Source: Ruegeria arenilitoris (GTDB taxonomy: Bacteria > Pseudomonadota > Alphaproteobacteria > Rhodobacterales > Rhodobacteraceae). From it: a stretch of 64,000 bases of DNA. The position numbers and the translations under genes were made by a program. The notes below the pieces were generated by a model. It worked only from the letters and a program-made list of their open reading frames with translations. It was not told the origin of the DNA and did not search any database. The DNA lies in the NCBI RefSeq assembly GCF_013035425.1, contig NZ_WQHX01000010.1, positions 1 through 64,000 of the forward strand. Direction: 5' to 3'. This document shows, one piece after another, positions 17,249 through 26,390 of the stretch; positions within the stretch are counted from its first letter, which is position 1; each line of letters opens with the position of its first letter.

Positions 17249-18432
17249 CAGATGATCTCTTTCAGGGCGGTCAAAGCGGCGTCGGCGAACGCGGTCGTGT
17301 TGAGGTTGTGTGGCACAGATACCAGACGGCGGCTCTCCGTCGGGATCACGTCGGCCTGCAATCGGTGGGTCAGGGCGGCCAGCGCCTCGGGGTCGTGGAA
17401 CGGCTGCCCCTGTGCGTCAATGGCAGAGACGCCGCCTTCGGGGATCAGGAAGCGCACCGGGCCGGTCATCGCGTTCAACCGCTCTGCGATCCAAGCGGCG
17501 AACTTGTCATTCTCTTCCGGTGTCGTACGCATCAGCGTCACTTGCGGATTGTGGACATGGAACGTCCGGTCCGCGAATTTCTCTGGGACGGTCTCGCGCG
17601 CGCCGAAATTCACCATATCCAGCGCGCCGACGGAGCCAACGTAAGGGATGCCTGTCCGGATCACTGCGCCGAACCGGTCCTCCGTCGCCGGGAAAACGCC
17701 GCCCACCAGCATGTCAGCCACTTCGGTCGTCGTTAGATCGAGCACGGCTCCGATCAGGCCGCTGTCGACGAGCTTTTCCATCGAGCGACCGCCGGTCCCG
17801 GTGGCGTGGAACACGAGCGGATCGAAATCGACTGCAAGCGCGTCCGCGACATGGCTGACCGCTGTCGTCGTGACGCCGAACATAGTCAGGCCGATGGCGG
17901 GCTTCGCATCAACAGCCGGCACCTCGTTCAGCATCATGCCGACAAGCGCATGGGCTGCGTTGCCCAGGACGCGCGCTGAGATGCGGTTCAGCCCCTGCAC
18001 GTCGGTGACAGAGTACATCATCGCAATGTCGCTTGGACCGACATAGGAACCGACATTGCCGCTGGCGACCGTCGAGACCAGAACCTTGGGTGTGCCGACG
18101 GGCAGGGCGCGCATGGCAGGGGCCAGAAGTGCGGTGCCGCCGGAGCCGCCCGCGCCGATCAGGCCGCCGATCCAGTCGGCTTCGCGCACATAGGTCTCAA
18201 AGGCCAAAGCCATTGCGCCGACAGCGACCCCCCGATCCGTTTGGGTTAGCACTGCCTCGGCCCCATCAGGGTGGTAGGCGGCAACGGTCTCGGCCGAGAT
18301 GGTGGCGCTTCCCTGACCAGTGGTTCCAAGATCGATGGTGCGCACCTCCAACCCGGCCGCGCGGATCAGCTGGGCAATGTATGAGAGCTCCTTGCCCTTG
18401 GTGTCGAACGTGCCTGCTACCCCGGCAATCAT
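17248..18432 (-). CDS. Tm-1-like ATP-binding protein (UPF0261)
   Basis: 394 aa, normal length for UPF0261. Recognised by [11 protein letters not shown] at the N-terminus, [33 protein letters not shown], and the PEGGVSAID and TGGRSME blocks. The family corresponds to the N-terminal domain of plant Tm-1, which binds ATP. It overlaps PfkB upstream (ATGA) and the TIM-barrel gene downstream (TGATG). The pair probably act as one enzyme, since the same two domains are fused in plants. Confidence 0.85.
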   Translation of the reverse strand: MIAGVAGTFDTKGKELSYIAQLIRAAGLEVRTIDLGTTGQGSATISAETVAAYHPDGAEAVLTQTDRGVAVGAMALAFETYVREADWIGGLIGAGGSGGTALLAPAMRALPVGTPKVLVSTVASGNVGSYVGPSDIAMMYSVTDVQGLNRISARVLGNAAHALVGMMLNEVPAVDAKPAIGLTMFGVTTTAVSHVADALAVDFDPLVFHATGTGGRSMEKLVDSGLIGAVLDLTTTEVADMLVGGVFPATEDRFGAVIRTGIPYVGSVGALDMVNFGARETVPEKFADRTFHVHNPQVTLMRTTPEENDKFAAWIAERLNAMTGPVRFLIPEGGVSAIDAQGQPFHDPEALAALTHRLQADVIPTESRRLVSVPHNLNTTAFADAALTALKEII

Positions 18433-19367
18433 TGGCGCCAGCGGGCCATCTCGGCTTCGACCTGTGCGCGATCCACGATCCCGGCATCCGAACCCAAACC
18501 GCTGGCGACAAGCGATGCTGATGCCGTGCCTAGATGTGCGGCCTCCGTCAAGCTGCGGTCGTCGGCGAGCCCGGCGATGAAGCCTGCCGTAAAGGCATCC
18601 CCGCAGCCGGTCGTATCGACAACCTTTATGTCATAGGCGGGGACGTGAATGCGGTCTTCGCCATCCGCGATGATTGAGCCTTCGCTGCCCATGGTCAGAA
18701 CGGGGCATTTCACGCCGCGCGATTGGAAGAATCTGATGTTTTGTTCCACGCCTGAGATGCCGCTCAGAATCTCCGCTTCTTCGATGGATGGAATGAAGTA
18801 GTCGATATGCTGCAGGAGTGGTTCGACGACCTGCCATGTGTCCGGCCCCGCCCCCACGAGGTCCCAAGTGGTCACGCAGCCTGCCTCCTGCGCGGCCTTG
18901 AGAAGTCGCGCGCTGGGTGCGCCATCGAGCTTAGCCAGAAGGCCGGTGCCGCCAAGGTGGAAGAAGCGGCAGTCGAGAACCTTGCGCAGCATGTCGTCAG
19001 ACACGTCGAAGTGATCCGAAGCGCCGCGGCAGTGGAGCGCTGGGCGCTCGCCATTCGGGCGAACATTGAGGATTGTGGCCGAGGTCTCGACACCTTCGAG
19101 CCGCTGCATGAGGTGGCAGTCGATGCCAAGGCGGGCCATGTGGTCAAGGACGAAATCGGCCTTCTCGTCGTCGCCCACGGCTCCAACCGCCTGACAGTTC
19201 AGCCCGAGTTTCGCCAGATCGACAATCGTGCCCCCCGCCGTGCCCGCAACCGTCAGCCGGATCTCGTCGATGAAATCGACATTACCGCCTTCAGGGATCG
19301 CCACGACCGGACGCCCCAAAATGTCGAGAATATAGAGCCCTACAACGGACACATCGAAGCGACTCAT
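18429..19367 (-). CDS. PfkB-family carbohydrate kinase
   Basis: 312 aa. Ribokinase fold with the C-terminal PfkB signature [16 protein letters not shown]257 is the catalytic base and GCG the anion hole. The N-terminal GG pair of the sugar site appears in [14 protein letters not shown]. It predicts ATP-dependent phosphorylation of a sugar or sugar acid brought in by the linked ABC importer. It is coupled by 4-nt overlaps on both sides. Confidence 0.9.
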   Translation of the reverse strand: MSRFDVSVVGLYILDILGRPVVAIPEGGNVDFIDEIRLTVAGTAGGTIVDLAKLGLNCQAVGAVGDDEKADFVLDHMARLGIDCHLMQRLEGVETSATILNVRPNGERPALHCRGASDHFDVSDDMLRKVLDCRFFHLGGTGLLAKLDGAPSARLLKAAQEAGCVTTWDLVGAGPDTWQVVEPLLQHIDYFIPSIEEAEILSGISGVEQNIRFFQSRGVKCPVLTMGSEGSIIADGEDRIHVPAYDIKVVDTTGCGDAFTAGFIAGLADDRSLTEAAHLGTASASLVASGLGSDAGIVDRAQVEAEMARWRQ

Positions 19368-19651
19368 CTCAGGGTTTCCAGGTATTCAACGTAGAGAAAT
19401 GCGGTCCCCACGCCGAGCGCGGCGGCGACACCAAGGATAACCAGCACGATGATAACAGCTTTCCGAAGGGCACTGAAAGGCACGCCTTCCCGGCAAAGCG
19501 GCACAAGGTTGAAGGCCAGTGCGCCGATCACCACCGTCACGCAGCCAATCGAGAAGAGCTGCAACGAAAACGGCTGGAAGATGAAGATGATCGAGATGAC
19601 GCAAAGTCCGATGATGCACCGTTCAATCAGTTTCGCCTGTGCTGCGGTCAT
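19364..19651 (-). CDS. Small three-helix membrane protein inside the ABC operon
   Basis: 95 aa from ATG 19651, ATGA-overlapping the ATPase gene upstream and the PfkB gene downstream. Three hydrophobic segments (CIIGLCVISIIFIFQPF, LFSIGCVTVVIGALAFNLV, VIIVLVILGVAAALGVGTAFLYV). No family recognised. Strict coupling to a sugar ABC importer suggests an accessory subunit or small membrane partner of the transporter (inference). Confidence 0.7.
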   Translation of the reverse strand: MTAAQAKLIERCIIGLCVISIIFIFQPFSLQLFSIGCVTVVIGALAFNLVPLCREGVPFSALRKAVIIVLVILGVAAALGVGTAFLYVEYLETLR

Positions 19652-20745
19652 GGCGCGCTCCTTAAAACCTGTTCGTCTTCCGTGAAGATATGCGTTGTGT
19701 CCGGCGGGAACCGTGTGTGCATAAGGTCGCCTTCGGACAATGGCACACGCCAATCTGTCACAAGTCGCAGATCGTGATAGCCGTCATGCATGTGGGCGAG
19801 GGTCTCGGCTCCCATCGGTTCGACCATGTCGATCTTTGTCGACAGGCTGTCTTCGGTGGGCTCAACGCTCATCTCGAGGTTTCGTGGCCGAATGCCGAGT
19901 GTGACTTTCGCGCCTGGCGAGAGTTTGGATACCGCCGGATCGACCTTGATCTTCAGTGACTGCTCGCCCTCGAACGCGAAATCCGCCAAGCCGTCGCCGT
20001 TTGATCCCTTCAGGGTCGCTGGGATCAGGTTCATCTGCGGTGTGCCGATGAAGCCCGCAACAAAGAGGTTGGACGGGGATTGGAAGACGTTGTGCGGCGT
20101 GTCGACCTGTTCGATCCGTCCATCGCGCATGACGGCAATCCGGTCGGCCATCGTCAGCGCCTCCAGTTGGTCGTGGGTCACAATGACGGTAGGGCGGGAC
20201 AGGTCTTGCAGGACCTCCTTGATCTCGCCACGCATTTCCTCCCGCAGTTGCACATCGAGACGTGAGAGCGGTTCGTCGAAGAGGAAGCACTGCGGGTCTC
20301 GGATGATCGAGCGGCCGACGGCAACCCGCTGTTTCTCACCTTCGGCGAGTTGGCTTGGCGTGCGCTTCAGGATGCTCTCGAGCTGCAGGGTCTTCGCGAC
20401 CTGCGCCACGCGCTTTTCTATCTCGGCGCCAGAAAGCTTCTCGGCATGGAGAGGGTAGGCAAGGTTATCGGCTACCGAAAGCGACGGATAAAGCGCGTAG
20501 AACTGAAACGACATGGCCACGTTACGTTGCCGCGGCGCCAGTTCGTTTACCCGTTTTCCACCGAGCATGACGTCGCCTTCCGTGGCCGCTTCAAGCCCCG
20601 CGACCATTCGCAGGGTGGTTGTTTTCCCGCAGCCCGACGGACCGAGCAGACAGAGCACTTCGCCGTCGCCCACGTCCAGGTCAATGGCATCGACGGCGGT
20701 CAGCGACCCGAAACGTTTGGTGAGTTTATTGAGTTTGATCGTCAT
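19648..20745 (-). CDS. Sugar ABC importer ATPase A (non-canonical signature motif)
   Basis: 365 aa, MalK/UgpC-type with a C-terminal TOBE domain. Walker A GPSGCGKTT (34-42), Walker B CFLFDEP, switch histidine in VTHDQLEAL. The ABC signature, normally LSGGQ, reads LAEGE (QLAEGEKQRVA). The second ATPase of this system (24135-25214) has the complementary defect. The start overlaps the permease stop by 1 nt. Confidence 0.9.
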   Translation of the reverse strand: MTIKLNKLTKRFGSLTAVDAIDLDVGDGEVLCLLGPSGCGKTTTLRMVAGLEAATEGDVMLGGKRVNELAPRQRNVAMSFQFYALYPSLSVADNLAYPLHAEKLSGAEIEKRVAQVAKTLQLESILKRTPSQLAEGEKQRVAVGRSIIRDPQCFLFDEPLSRLDVQLREEMRGEIKEVLQDLSRPTVIVTHDQLEALTMADRIAVMRDGRIEQVDTPHNVFQSPSNLFVAGFIGTPQMNLIPATLKGSNGDGLADFAFEGEQSLKIKVDPAVSKLSPGAKVTLGIRPRNLEMSVEPTEDSLSTKIDMVEPMGAETLAHMHDGYHDLRLVTDWRVPLSEGDLMHTRFPPDTTHIFTEDEQVLRSAP

Positions 20746-21614
20746 TATTTCTTGACCGTTCCGAAAGTGACACCGCGCAGAAGCTGGTTCTGCAGAAGGA
20801 ATGTGACGAAGAAGATCGGGATAAGGAACAAGGTCACGATCGCCGCCAGCAGGCCGTAATCCACGCCCACTTCTCCACCAAGCGTGCGCGCCATTGCGAC
20901 GGGCACGGTCCGCGTCTCAACCCCGGTAAGGAGGAGGGCAAAAAGGAACTCGTTCCAAGTCAAGATCAGCCCGAATACGAAGGTGGCCGACAGGCCCGCA
21001 AGGACTTGCGGGATGCAGAAGTTAAAGAAAACCCGCCGTTCGGTCGCGCCGTCCATTCGGGCGGCATCCTCAATTTCGGGGTTCAATTCATCAAAGAAGG
21101 ATTTCACCAACCAGACCGAGAACGGAATGTTGAAGGCGGTGTAGAGCAGGATGATACCCCAATAGCTGCCGGCCAGACCGCTGAGGCGGAACATCAGAAA
21201 AATCGGGATAATCACGACAATCGGGGGCATCATCCGGGTAGTGAGGATGATGAAGAGATAGGTGTCGTTGCCTTTCAGCGGATAGCGCGAGAATGCATAG
21301 GCCGCGATTGTGCCGACGATCAGGGCTAGCCCCACCGAAGTGAATGCGATGAAGATCGAGTTGAAGAAGTAGAGGCCCATATCGGTCGCTTGGCTGCTGC
21401 CCGTGGTAATCGACGCGCGATAGAAGACGCTGGTGAAATTCTCGAAGGTGGGTGTAAAGAACAGTTTCGGCGGCACGGCCAAAGCGTCCGTTCGAGTCTT
21501 GAAGGCAGTCAGGATGATCCAAAGCACAGGGAAGAAGTATATGAGTCCGACAACCGAGGCGACCGCTGTGTAACCCCATCCGGCCTTGCCGATTTCGCGA
21601 TGTTTTCGAGCCAT
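20745..21614 (-). CDS. Sugar ABC importer permease (MalG-like)
   Basis: 289 aa from ATG 21614, which shares one base with the upstream stop. Six transmembrane segments, and the EAA coupling loop ELNPEIEDAARMDGATERRVFFNFCIPQVLAG near residues 190-220. It forms the membrane channel with the 21614-22531 permease. A longer in-frame start was rejected: it lies inside the upstream permease and has no transporter-like sequence. Confidence 0.9.
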   Translation of the reverse strand: MARKHREIGKAGWGYTAVASVVGLIYFFPVLWIILTAFKTRTDALAVPPKLFFTPTFENFTSVFYRASITTGSSQATDMGLYFFNSIFIAFTSVGLALIVGTIAAYAFSRYPLKGNDTYLFIILTTRMMPPIVVIIPIFLMFRLSGLAGSYWGIILLYTAFNIPFSVWLVKSFFDELNPEIEDAARMDGATERRVFFNFCIPQVLAGLSATFVFGLILTWNEFLFALLLTGVETRTVPVAMARTLGGEVGVDYGLLAAIVTLFLIPIFFVTFLLQNQLLRGVTFGTVKK

Positions 21615-22531
21615 CAATTCACCTCCTCGGCGCGCCGGTTGACGGAATAAAGATAGAGGTTGGTCAGCACGATCACGATGAAGAGCACGAAATAGGCGAG
21701 TGCTGAGGATTGACTGGTTTTGAAGAACTGGAAGGCGGTTCTGTAGAGATATACCGCGATCGTTTCGGTCGACGACCCGGGTCCGCCTTCCGTGATGATG
21801 TAGACGATATCGAAAAGCTTGAATGTCTCGATGGTACGAAAGAGCACGGCAAGCAACAGGAGGGATTTGATATAAGGAAAGGTGATAGTCCGGAACGTGC
21901 GCCATTTGCTGGCGCGGTCGATCTCTGCTGCCTCATAAAGGTATTTCGGAACCGACACGAGCCCGGCCAAAACCAGAAGCATCACAAAGGGCGACCACAT
22001 CCATGCATCAGCAATCACGATCCCGATAATTGCACCTTGTGGCGAACCGAGCATGACGAACGGCTCCGAGGTGAACATGTTCAACACGTAACTCACGACT
22101 CCGAAAGTCGGCTCGTAGAACAGCTTGAAGAACACGCCGACCGAGACGAATGACAACATCATCGGCGTCAGTACCAGCATCAACACGATACGGCGCATGG
22201 GAAAGGCCTTTGCAAACAGCAAGGCCAGCAGAAAGCCGACAATCAATTGCAAGAGAACTGAGGAGCTAACGATGATTGCGGTTGTCTGGAACCGTTCCCA
22301 CACCTTTTCGTCGGTCAAGACGTCGCCGTAATTGTCCAGCCCTTTGAAGCGCGGAACACGTTGACTAGACGCCTTGTAATTAAAGAAGCTCAAGCCAAAA
22401 GACCAAAGAAGCGGGAAAATATTCATCACGAAAAGGATCAGTATTGCGGGCGTGACCAGCAGCGCCCCCCGCCGTTTCGGATCGAGTAGCCAAGCGCCAA
22501 AACCGCCTTTGGTAGATGCAGTGTCCGCCAT
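21614..22531 (-). CDS. Sugar ABC importer permease (MalF-like)
   Basis: 305 aa from ATG 22531. Six membrane segments and the EAA loop VPKYLYEAAEIDRASKWRTFRTITFPYIKS. The periplasmic stretch after helix 1 (FFNYKASSQRVPRFKGLDNY) is usual in CUT1 permeases. It lies 77 nt after the binding-protein gene and overlaps the second permease. Confidence 0.9.
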   Translation of the reverse strand: MADTASTKGGFGAWLLDPKRRGALLVTPAILILFVMNIFPLLWSFGLSFFNYKASSQRVPRFKGLDNYGDVLTDEKVWERFQTTAIIVSSSVLLQLIVGFLLALLFAKAFPMRRIVLMLVLTPMMLSFVSVGVFFKLFYEPTFGVVSYVLNMFTSEPFVMLGSPQGAIIGIVIADAWMWSPFVMLLVLAGLVSVPKYLYEAAEIDRASKWRTFRTITFPYIKSLLLLAVLFRTIETFKLFDIVYIITEGGPGSSTETIAVYLYRTAFQFFKTSQSSALAYFVLFIVIVLTNLYLYSVNRRAEEVN

Positions 22532-22608
22532 ATGAAGGGCCGCCCTCGTTAGGAGAAATCTGGGAAATCAGGGCCCGACCGAAGCCGGACCCTGCGTAGA
22601 GTAACCGC

Positions 22609-24075
22609 TTACTCGATGAAACCGATGTCTTCGAGAAGCTCCTGCTGGAACGCTGCGACGTTATCCAAGGCTTCCTTGGCCGATTGCTGGCCGGTGATCG
22701 CCTTGTCGAACTCTTCCTGTTGCTGGGTTAGCATTTCGAAGAATTCAGGGATGTGCCACACGTCCTTCTGCCAATCGATCATCTCGACATGTGCGCGGTT
22801 CCACGGGCGTAGATCGTTGTATTCCGGCATGGCCATTACGCTCATCAGACCGGACTGACCACCATTCGCCACGGCAGCGAGCTGGGTCTCGGGGTTTAGC
22901 CACCACTTCACGACATTGAGAGCTTCGTTCACGACCTCGTCTGAGTTCCAAGTGGTCAGAACGAAGGGCTGTCCGCCGATATTGCCGGTCCGGTCGATCG
23001 AACCGTCCGCCTGGCGTGTGCCCGGGGCGGGGCCGAAAGCCGACTTGTCGTGCACGGTCGACGCACTCGGGTCGAGCACAGGTTCGCCCAGACCCACCCA
23101 GTCGATGATCGCCCCGACCTTGCCCTGCATGTAGAGGTCCTGGATCACGAAGATGTCCATCTGACCGGTCTGCGCGACAGGCGGCATGTACTGGAGATAG
23201 CTGAGGTACTCATCAAAGGCCGCAACGGACACATCCGAGTTCACCACGCCTTCGGCTTGGGCCTCAGGAGCTTTCGATTCATCCCAGATGTCGCCGCCTT
23301 GCTGCCAGATGAAGGCGTTGACCTGCATGGTCGAGAAGTCATAGCCCTTGCCGGCCTGATAGGCGATGCCGTAGAACGGCTCGGTCAGTTCTTCGCCCGC
23401 AAGCATCTCGCCGGCATCGCGCTGGAAGAACTCGCCGATCTGCCCCCATTTCGTCCAGTCCGTGTCCTGCCAGTCTTCATAGGAACACGGCAGATTGGTT
23501 CCGTACTGCTCCTGGAACGCGGCCATTTCACCTTCGTTGCAAAAGATGTCCTCGCGGTAGAAGGTGACATAGGTGTCCGGGAACTGTGGGAAACCGTAAT
23601 AGTTCACACCGGGTGCCGGCACCTCGCCAGCTTCTTCAAGTTGTGCGCGGGTCCGGTGCGGGTATGTCGAATAGGCTGAAACCAGTGCCGGATGCAGGTC
23701 CTGCATGATCGCCGTCAGTTCGGGGTCTTGGTTGATCTTGTCGGTCAGGTTCATGTAGTACCCGCCTTCGACAAATGCTCCCAGCCACTGGCTGTCGGTC
23801 ACAATCATCTGGTATTTCTGTTCGCCCGATGTCAGCGAGGCCGCGACGCGTTCGTAGAAGCTGGGCCACGGGATAAAGTCCATATCAAGCGTCGTGGTGT
23901 GACCGTCCGGCGAGGTATATGTCTGGTCGAAATGCTCCTTCATGAAGCGTGTCGGCGGCCAGTCCGGCGCCGCCATTGTGATCGTGACGTCGGCCGACAT
24001 GGCGGGCGAACCGCTCAGTCCTGCCCCAAGAATTGTAACACCCATCAGGGTGCTCATAAGATTGATTCTTTTCAT
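22609..24075 (-). CDS. Sugar ABC importer periplasmic binding protein (CUT1 type)
   Basis: 488 aa from ATG 24075 (GGAGGAG site). The signal peptide ends near PAMSA. Family-1 extracellular solute-binding features: PSFYERVAASLTSGEQKYQMIVTDSQWLGAFVEGGYYMNLTD, FPQFPDTYVTFYREDIF, WDESKAPEAQ, GNIGGQPFVLTTWN. It is longer than MalE-size proteins (about 400 aa), with Cys-containing insertions (FCNEGEM, LPCSYEDW). It captures the island's substrate, probably a mono- or small oligosaccharide or polyol. Confidence 0.9.
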   Translation of the reverse strand: MKRINLMSTLMGVTILGAGLSGSPAMSADVTITMAAPDWPPTRFMKEHFDQTYTSPDGHTTTLDMDFIPWPSFYERVAASLTSGEQKYQMIVTDSQWLGAFVEGGYYMNLTDKINQDPELTAIMQDLHPALVSAYSTYPHRTRAQLEEAGEVPAPGVNYYGFPQFPDTYVTFYREDIFCNEGEMAAFQEQYGTNLPCSYEDWQDTDWTKWGQIGEFFQRDAGEMLAGEELTEPFYGIAYQAGKGYDFSTMQVNAFIWQQGGDIWDESKAPEAQAEGVVNSDVSVAAFDEYLSYLQYMPPVAQTGQMDIFVIQDLYMQGKVGAIIDWVGLGEPVLDPSASTVHDKSAFGPAPGTRQADGSIDRTGNIGGQPFVLTTWNSDEVVNEALNVVKWWLNPETQLAAVANGGQSGLMSVMAMPEYNDLRPWNRAHVEMIDWQKDVWHIPEFFEMLTQQQEEFDKAITGQQSAKEALDNVAAFQQELLEDIGFIE

Positions 24076-24134
24076 AGTCTCCTCCACTAGTTGGCTTTCT
24101 TTTTCAGGCTTTTTCTTGCTGCTCTCCCGCAAAG

Positions 24135-25214
24135 CTATGTGGCGGCGTGCGCGGCACGCGCGCCGGTTGATGGATCGAAGAAATGCAAGTTCCTCGGGTC
24201 GAATTTGACGGCGATCTCGTCGCCCACTCTGAACCTGGCCGCGACCTCTTCACGAAGAACCATCTTCATGTCGGTGTCTCGGGTTCGAATATCGATAATC
24301 GTGACATCGCCCAGTGGTTCGGTAAGGTGGATCTTGGCCGGGATGCCACCTTCCTCTCCGTTGGCCAGCGCAATGTCATGCGGCCGAAGCCCGACGACCA
24401 GCGGCTGCCCGCTGGAGACACCCGGTGCCTCCACGGGCTGATCGAGGAAGGGCAACGCGATCTCACCGTCGCTTGGAGCGGTCGCCGTCACGAAGTTGAT
24501 TGGTGGTGAGCCGATCATGCCGGCCACATAGGTGTTTGTCGGCGCACCGTAGAGATCGCGTGGTGTTCCGATTGCGACAACCTTGCCTTCCCGGATCACA
24601 CCTACCCGGTCGCCCATTGTCAGCGCCTCGATCTGATCCGGCGTTGCATAGAGCATAGTCATACCAAGCTCTCTGTGTAACCTTTTGAATTCAGTTCGCA
24701 TCTCATCGCGAAGCTTGGCGTCGAGATTGGTCAGAGGCTCGTCCAGCAGTAACAGCTTCGGGCGTCCCACGATGGCGCGCCCGATGGCCACCCGTTGCTG
24801 CTCGCCGCCCGAGAGCGTTGTCGGCTTGCGCTTGAGGGTGTGTGTCACCCGCAAAAGCTCGGCCACCTCGCCGACGCGCTTTTTAATGTCCGACGCACTT
24901 TCACCCGAACGGCGCAGAGGATGCGCCAGATTTGCTTCCACTGACAGGTGAGGGTAGAGCGCGAAGGTCTGGAAAATCATCGAGATGCCGCGACCCTGCA
25001 CCGCGCTTTCGGTGACATCGCGACCTGCGAAGTGTACCGAACCGTGTTCAAGCTCTTCAAGCCCCGATATAGCGCGCAGGGTGGTTGTCTTGCCGGAAGA
25101 CGAGGGGCCAAGAAGGCAAAAGAACTCGCCATCGGCCACGTCGAACGACATCCCGTCAAGCGCCAGGACCTTGCCGTATGTGCGCCGCAGGTTATTGACC
25201 TTCAACTCCGACAT
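24135..25214 (-). CDS. Sugar ABC importer ATPase B (switch histidine replaced)
   Basis: 359 aa, MalK/UgpC-type. Walker A GPSSSGKTT, signature LSGGEQQRVA, Walker B LLLLDEPLTNLD, then YATPDQIEAL where the family has THDQ: the switch (H-loop) histidine is proline (codon CCG). The C-terminal TOBE domain is present. With ATPase A, which has a normal H-loop but signature LAEGE, it would form a dimer with one complete and one degenerate ATP site. First gene of the leftward operon, 63 nt after lacI. Confidence 0.9.
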   Translation of the reverse strand: MSELKVNNLRRTYGKVLALDGMSFDVADGEFFCLLGPSSSGKTTTLRAISGLEELEHGSVHFAGRDVTESAVQGRGISMIFQTFALYPHLSVEANLAHPLRRSGESASDIKKRVGEVAELLRVTHTLKRKPTTLSGGEQQRVAIGRAIVGRPKLLLLDEPLTNLDAKLRDEMRTEFKRLHRELGMTMLYATPDQIEALTMGDRVGVIREGKVVAIGTPRDLYGAPTNTYVAGMIGSPPINFVTATAPSDGEIALPFLDQPVEAPGVSSGQPLVVGLRPHDIALANGEEGGIPAKIHLTEPLGDVTIIDIRTRDTDMKMVLREEVAARFRVGDEIAVKFDPRNLHFFDPSTGARAAHAAT

Positions 25215-25277
25215 ATGTTCTCGCCCCTCATACCCATGTCTCTCCCCTACGGTGCTTCATGCACGATTTGTTCAGCC

Positions 25278-26300
25278 TCAATGCAGATTGTCGCGCACGA
25301 AGATTTCGATCCGAATCCGCTCCTGTTTCTCATTCACCGGCGTGCCGTCGGTGAGGTGCTTCAGTACGCGGATGGCGCTGCGAACCTCATGGCTCGGGTC
25401 CTGCACCAAGACCGCGTCGACCGTACCGTTGATCAATGCGGCGCGAGTGTGCTCCGAAAGCTCTGTAGTCACCACGCACATGTCCTGCTTCGCAGTTTCG
25501 ATCGCGTCGATGACGCCCCTTGTTCCGCCCCCTAGACTATAGATCCCAATCACGTTGGGGTTTTCTGACAGCAGATTTGAAAGCTTCTCTTCGACCAGCC
25601 CCGCCAGTTCCTCACCCTCGATCCAGGGAAGAACGTTCAGTTCAGGGCATTCGGCGCGCATCACCTGTTCAAAGCCCATGCGGCGCTCCACATGGTCCCG
25701 CAGCGTGCCGGAGCCTGCGACGACCGCCACATCTCCGGATCGGGGTGAGACAAAGCGTTTCAGCAAACTGGCGGCAACCCGTCCGGCAGCAACGTTATCG
25801 ATGCCGACAAATCGTTCGCGCTCCGAATTCGGGATGTCGGAGATAAACGAGATCACATGCACGCCGCGCTTGCGAAGCGCCGTAATAGCATCACGCACGA
25901 TTCGGCTTTCTACCGCGACCAATGCGACCCCGTCGCCGATTTCCTCGCCCAAGTCGTCAATTGCGTCGACGATCGCACGTGGATCGAGCGGCGGAACGGC
26001 GATGGAATTGATCCGGATGCGTTCTTTGGAGGCCTGGTGTTTTGCTGTCTCGATCTCGGCGCGGACGTCGTTGAAGAAGGCGGTTTCACCTGCAGAAACA
26101 ATAAAGGTGAATGTATAGGACCGGCCCCTAGCAAGATTGGCGGCCGTCTGGTCGCGTACGAAGTTTAAACGGTCCATCGCTTCGACCACACGTTGGATCG
26201 TTGCCTCACGCACGCCCTTGCGTTTGTTAAGCACGCGATCCACCGTCGCAAGGCTTACTCCAGCCTCTTTGGCTACGTCCTGCGCAGTCACACGTGTCAT
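25278..26300 (-). CDS. LacI-family transcriptional regulator
   Basis: 340 aa behind GGGAGG. The N-terminal HTH and hinge (TAQDVAKEAGVSLATVDRVLNKRKGVREAT) are classical LacI. The sugar-binding domain follows (FIVSAGETAFFNDV, IDNVAAGRVAASLL, GIYSLGGGTRGVIDAI, LVQDPSHEV). Divergent from the fucU-dhaK operon, it sits beside one of three related palindromic sites, so it probably represses both flanking operons and the internal promoters, with relief by a sugar. Confidence 0.9.
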   Translation of the reverse strand: MTRVTAQDVAKEAGVSLATVDRVLNKRKGVREATIQRVVEAMDRLNFVRDQTAANLARGRSYTFTFIVSAGETAFFNDVRAEIETAKHQASKERIRINSIAVPPLDPRAIVDAIDDLGEEIGDGVALVAVESRIVRDAITALRKRGVHVISFISDIPNSERERFVGIDNVAAGRVAASLLKRFVSPRSGDVAVVAGSGTLRDHVERRMGFEQVMRAECPELNVLPWIEGEELAGLVEEKLSNLLSENPNVIGIYSLGGGTRGVIDAIETAKQDMCVVTTELSEHTRAALINGTVDAVLVQDPSHEVRSAIRVLKHLTDGTPVNEKQERIRIEIFVRDNLH

Positions 26301-26322
26301 TGATCCTCCCTATTGAAAAATC

Positions 26323-26348
26323 TTGAGGTATGTCGTGATGTACGTCAA
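26323..26348. promoter_or_regulatory. Candidate LacI operator in divergent promoter
   Basis: TTGAGGTA, 9-nt spacer, GTACGTCAA, between lacI (start 26300) and fucU (start 26391). The half-sites recur at 10029-10050 and 13741-13758, but the spacing here is wider. The location is ideal for autoregulation and for control of the rightward tetrulose operon (inference). Confidence 0.5.
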
Positions 26349-26390
26349 TCAAATTCGTAGCTGAAGTTGAATGGCGAAGGGAGGGGACAG

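Noticed and set aside
16451..17644. Long plus-strand frame opposite the TIM-barrel and Tm-1-like genes
   Set aside because: It lies antisense to two clearly recognised genes in a GC-rich block, where long shadow frames are expected; no ribosome site or known domain.
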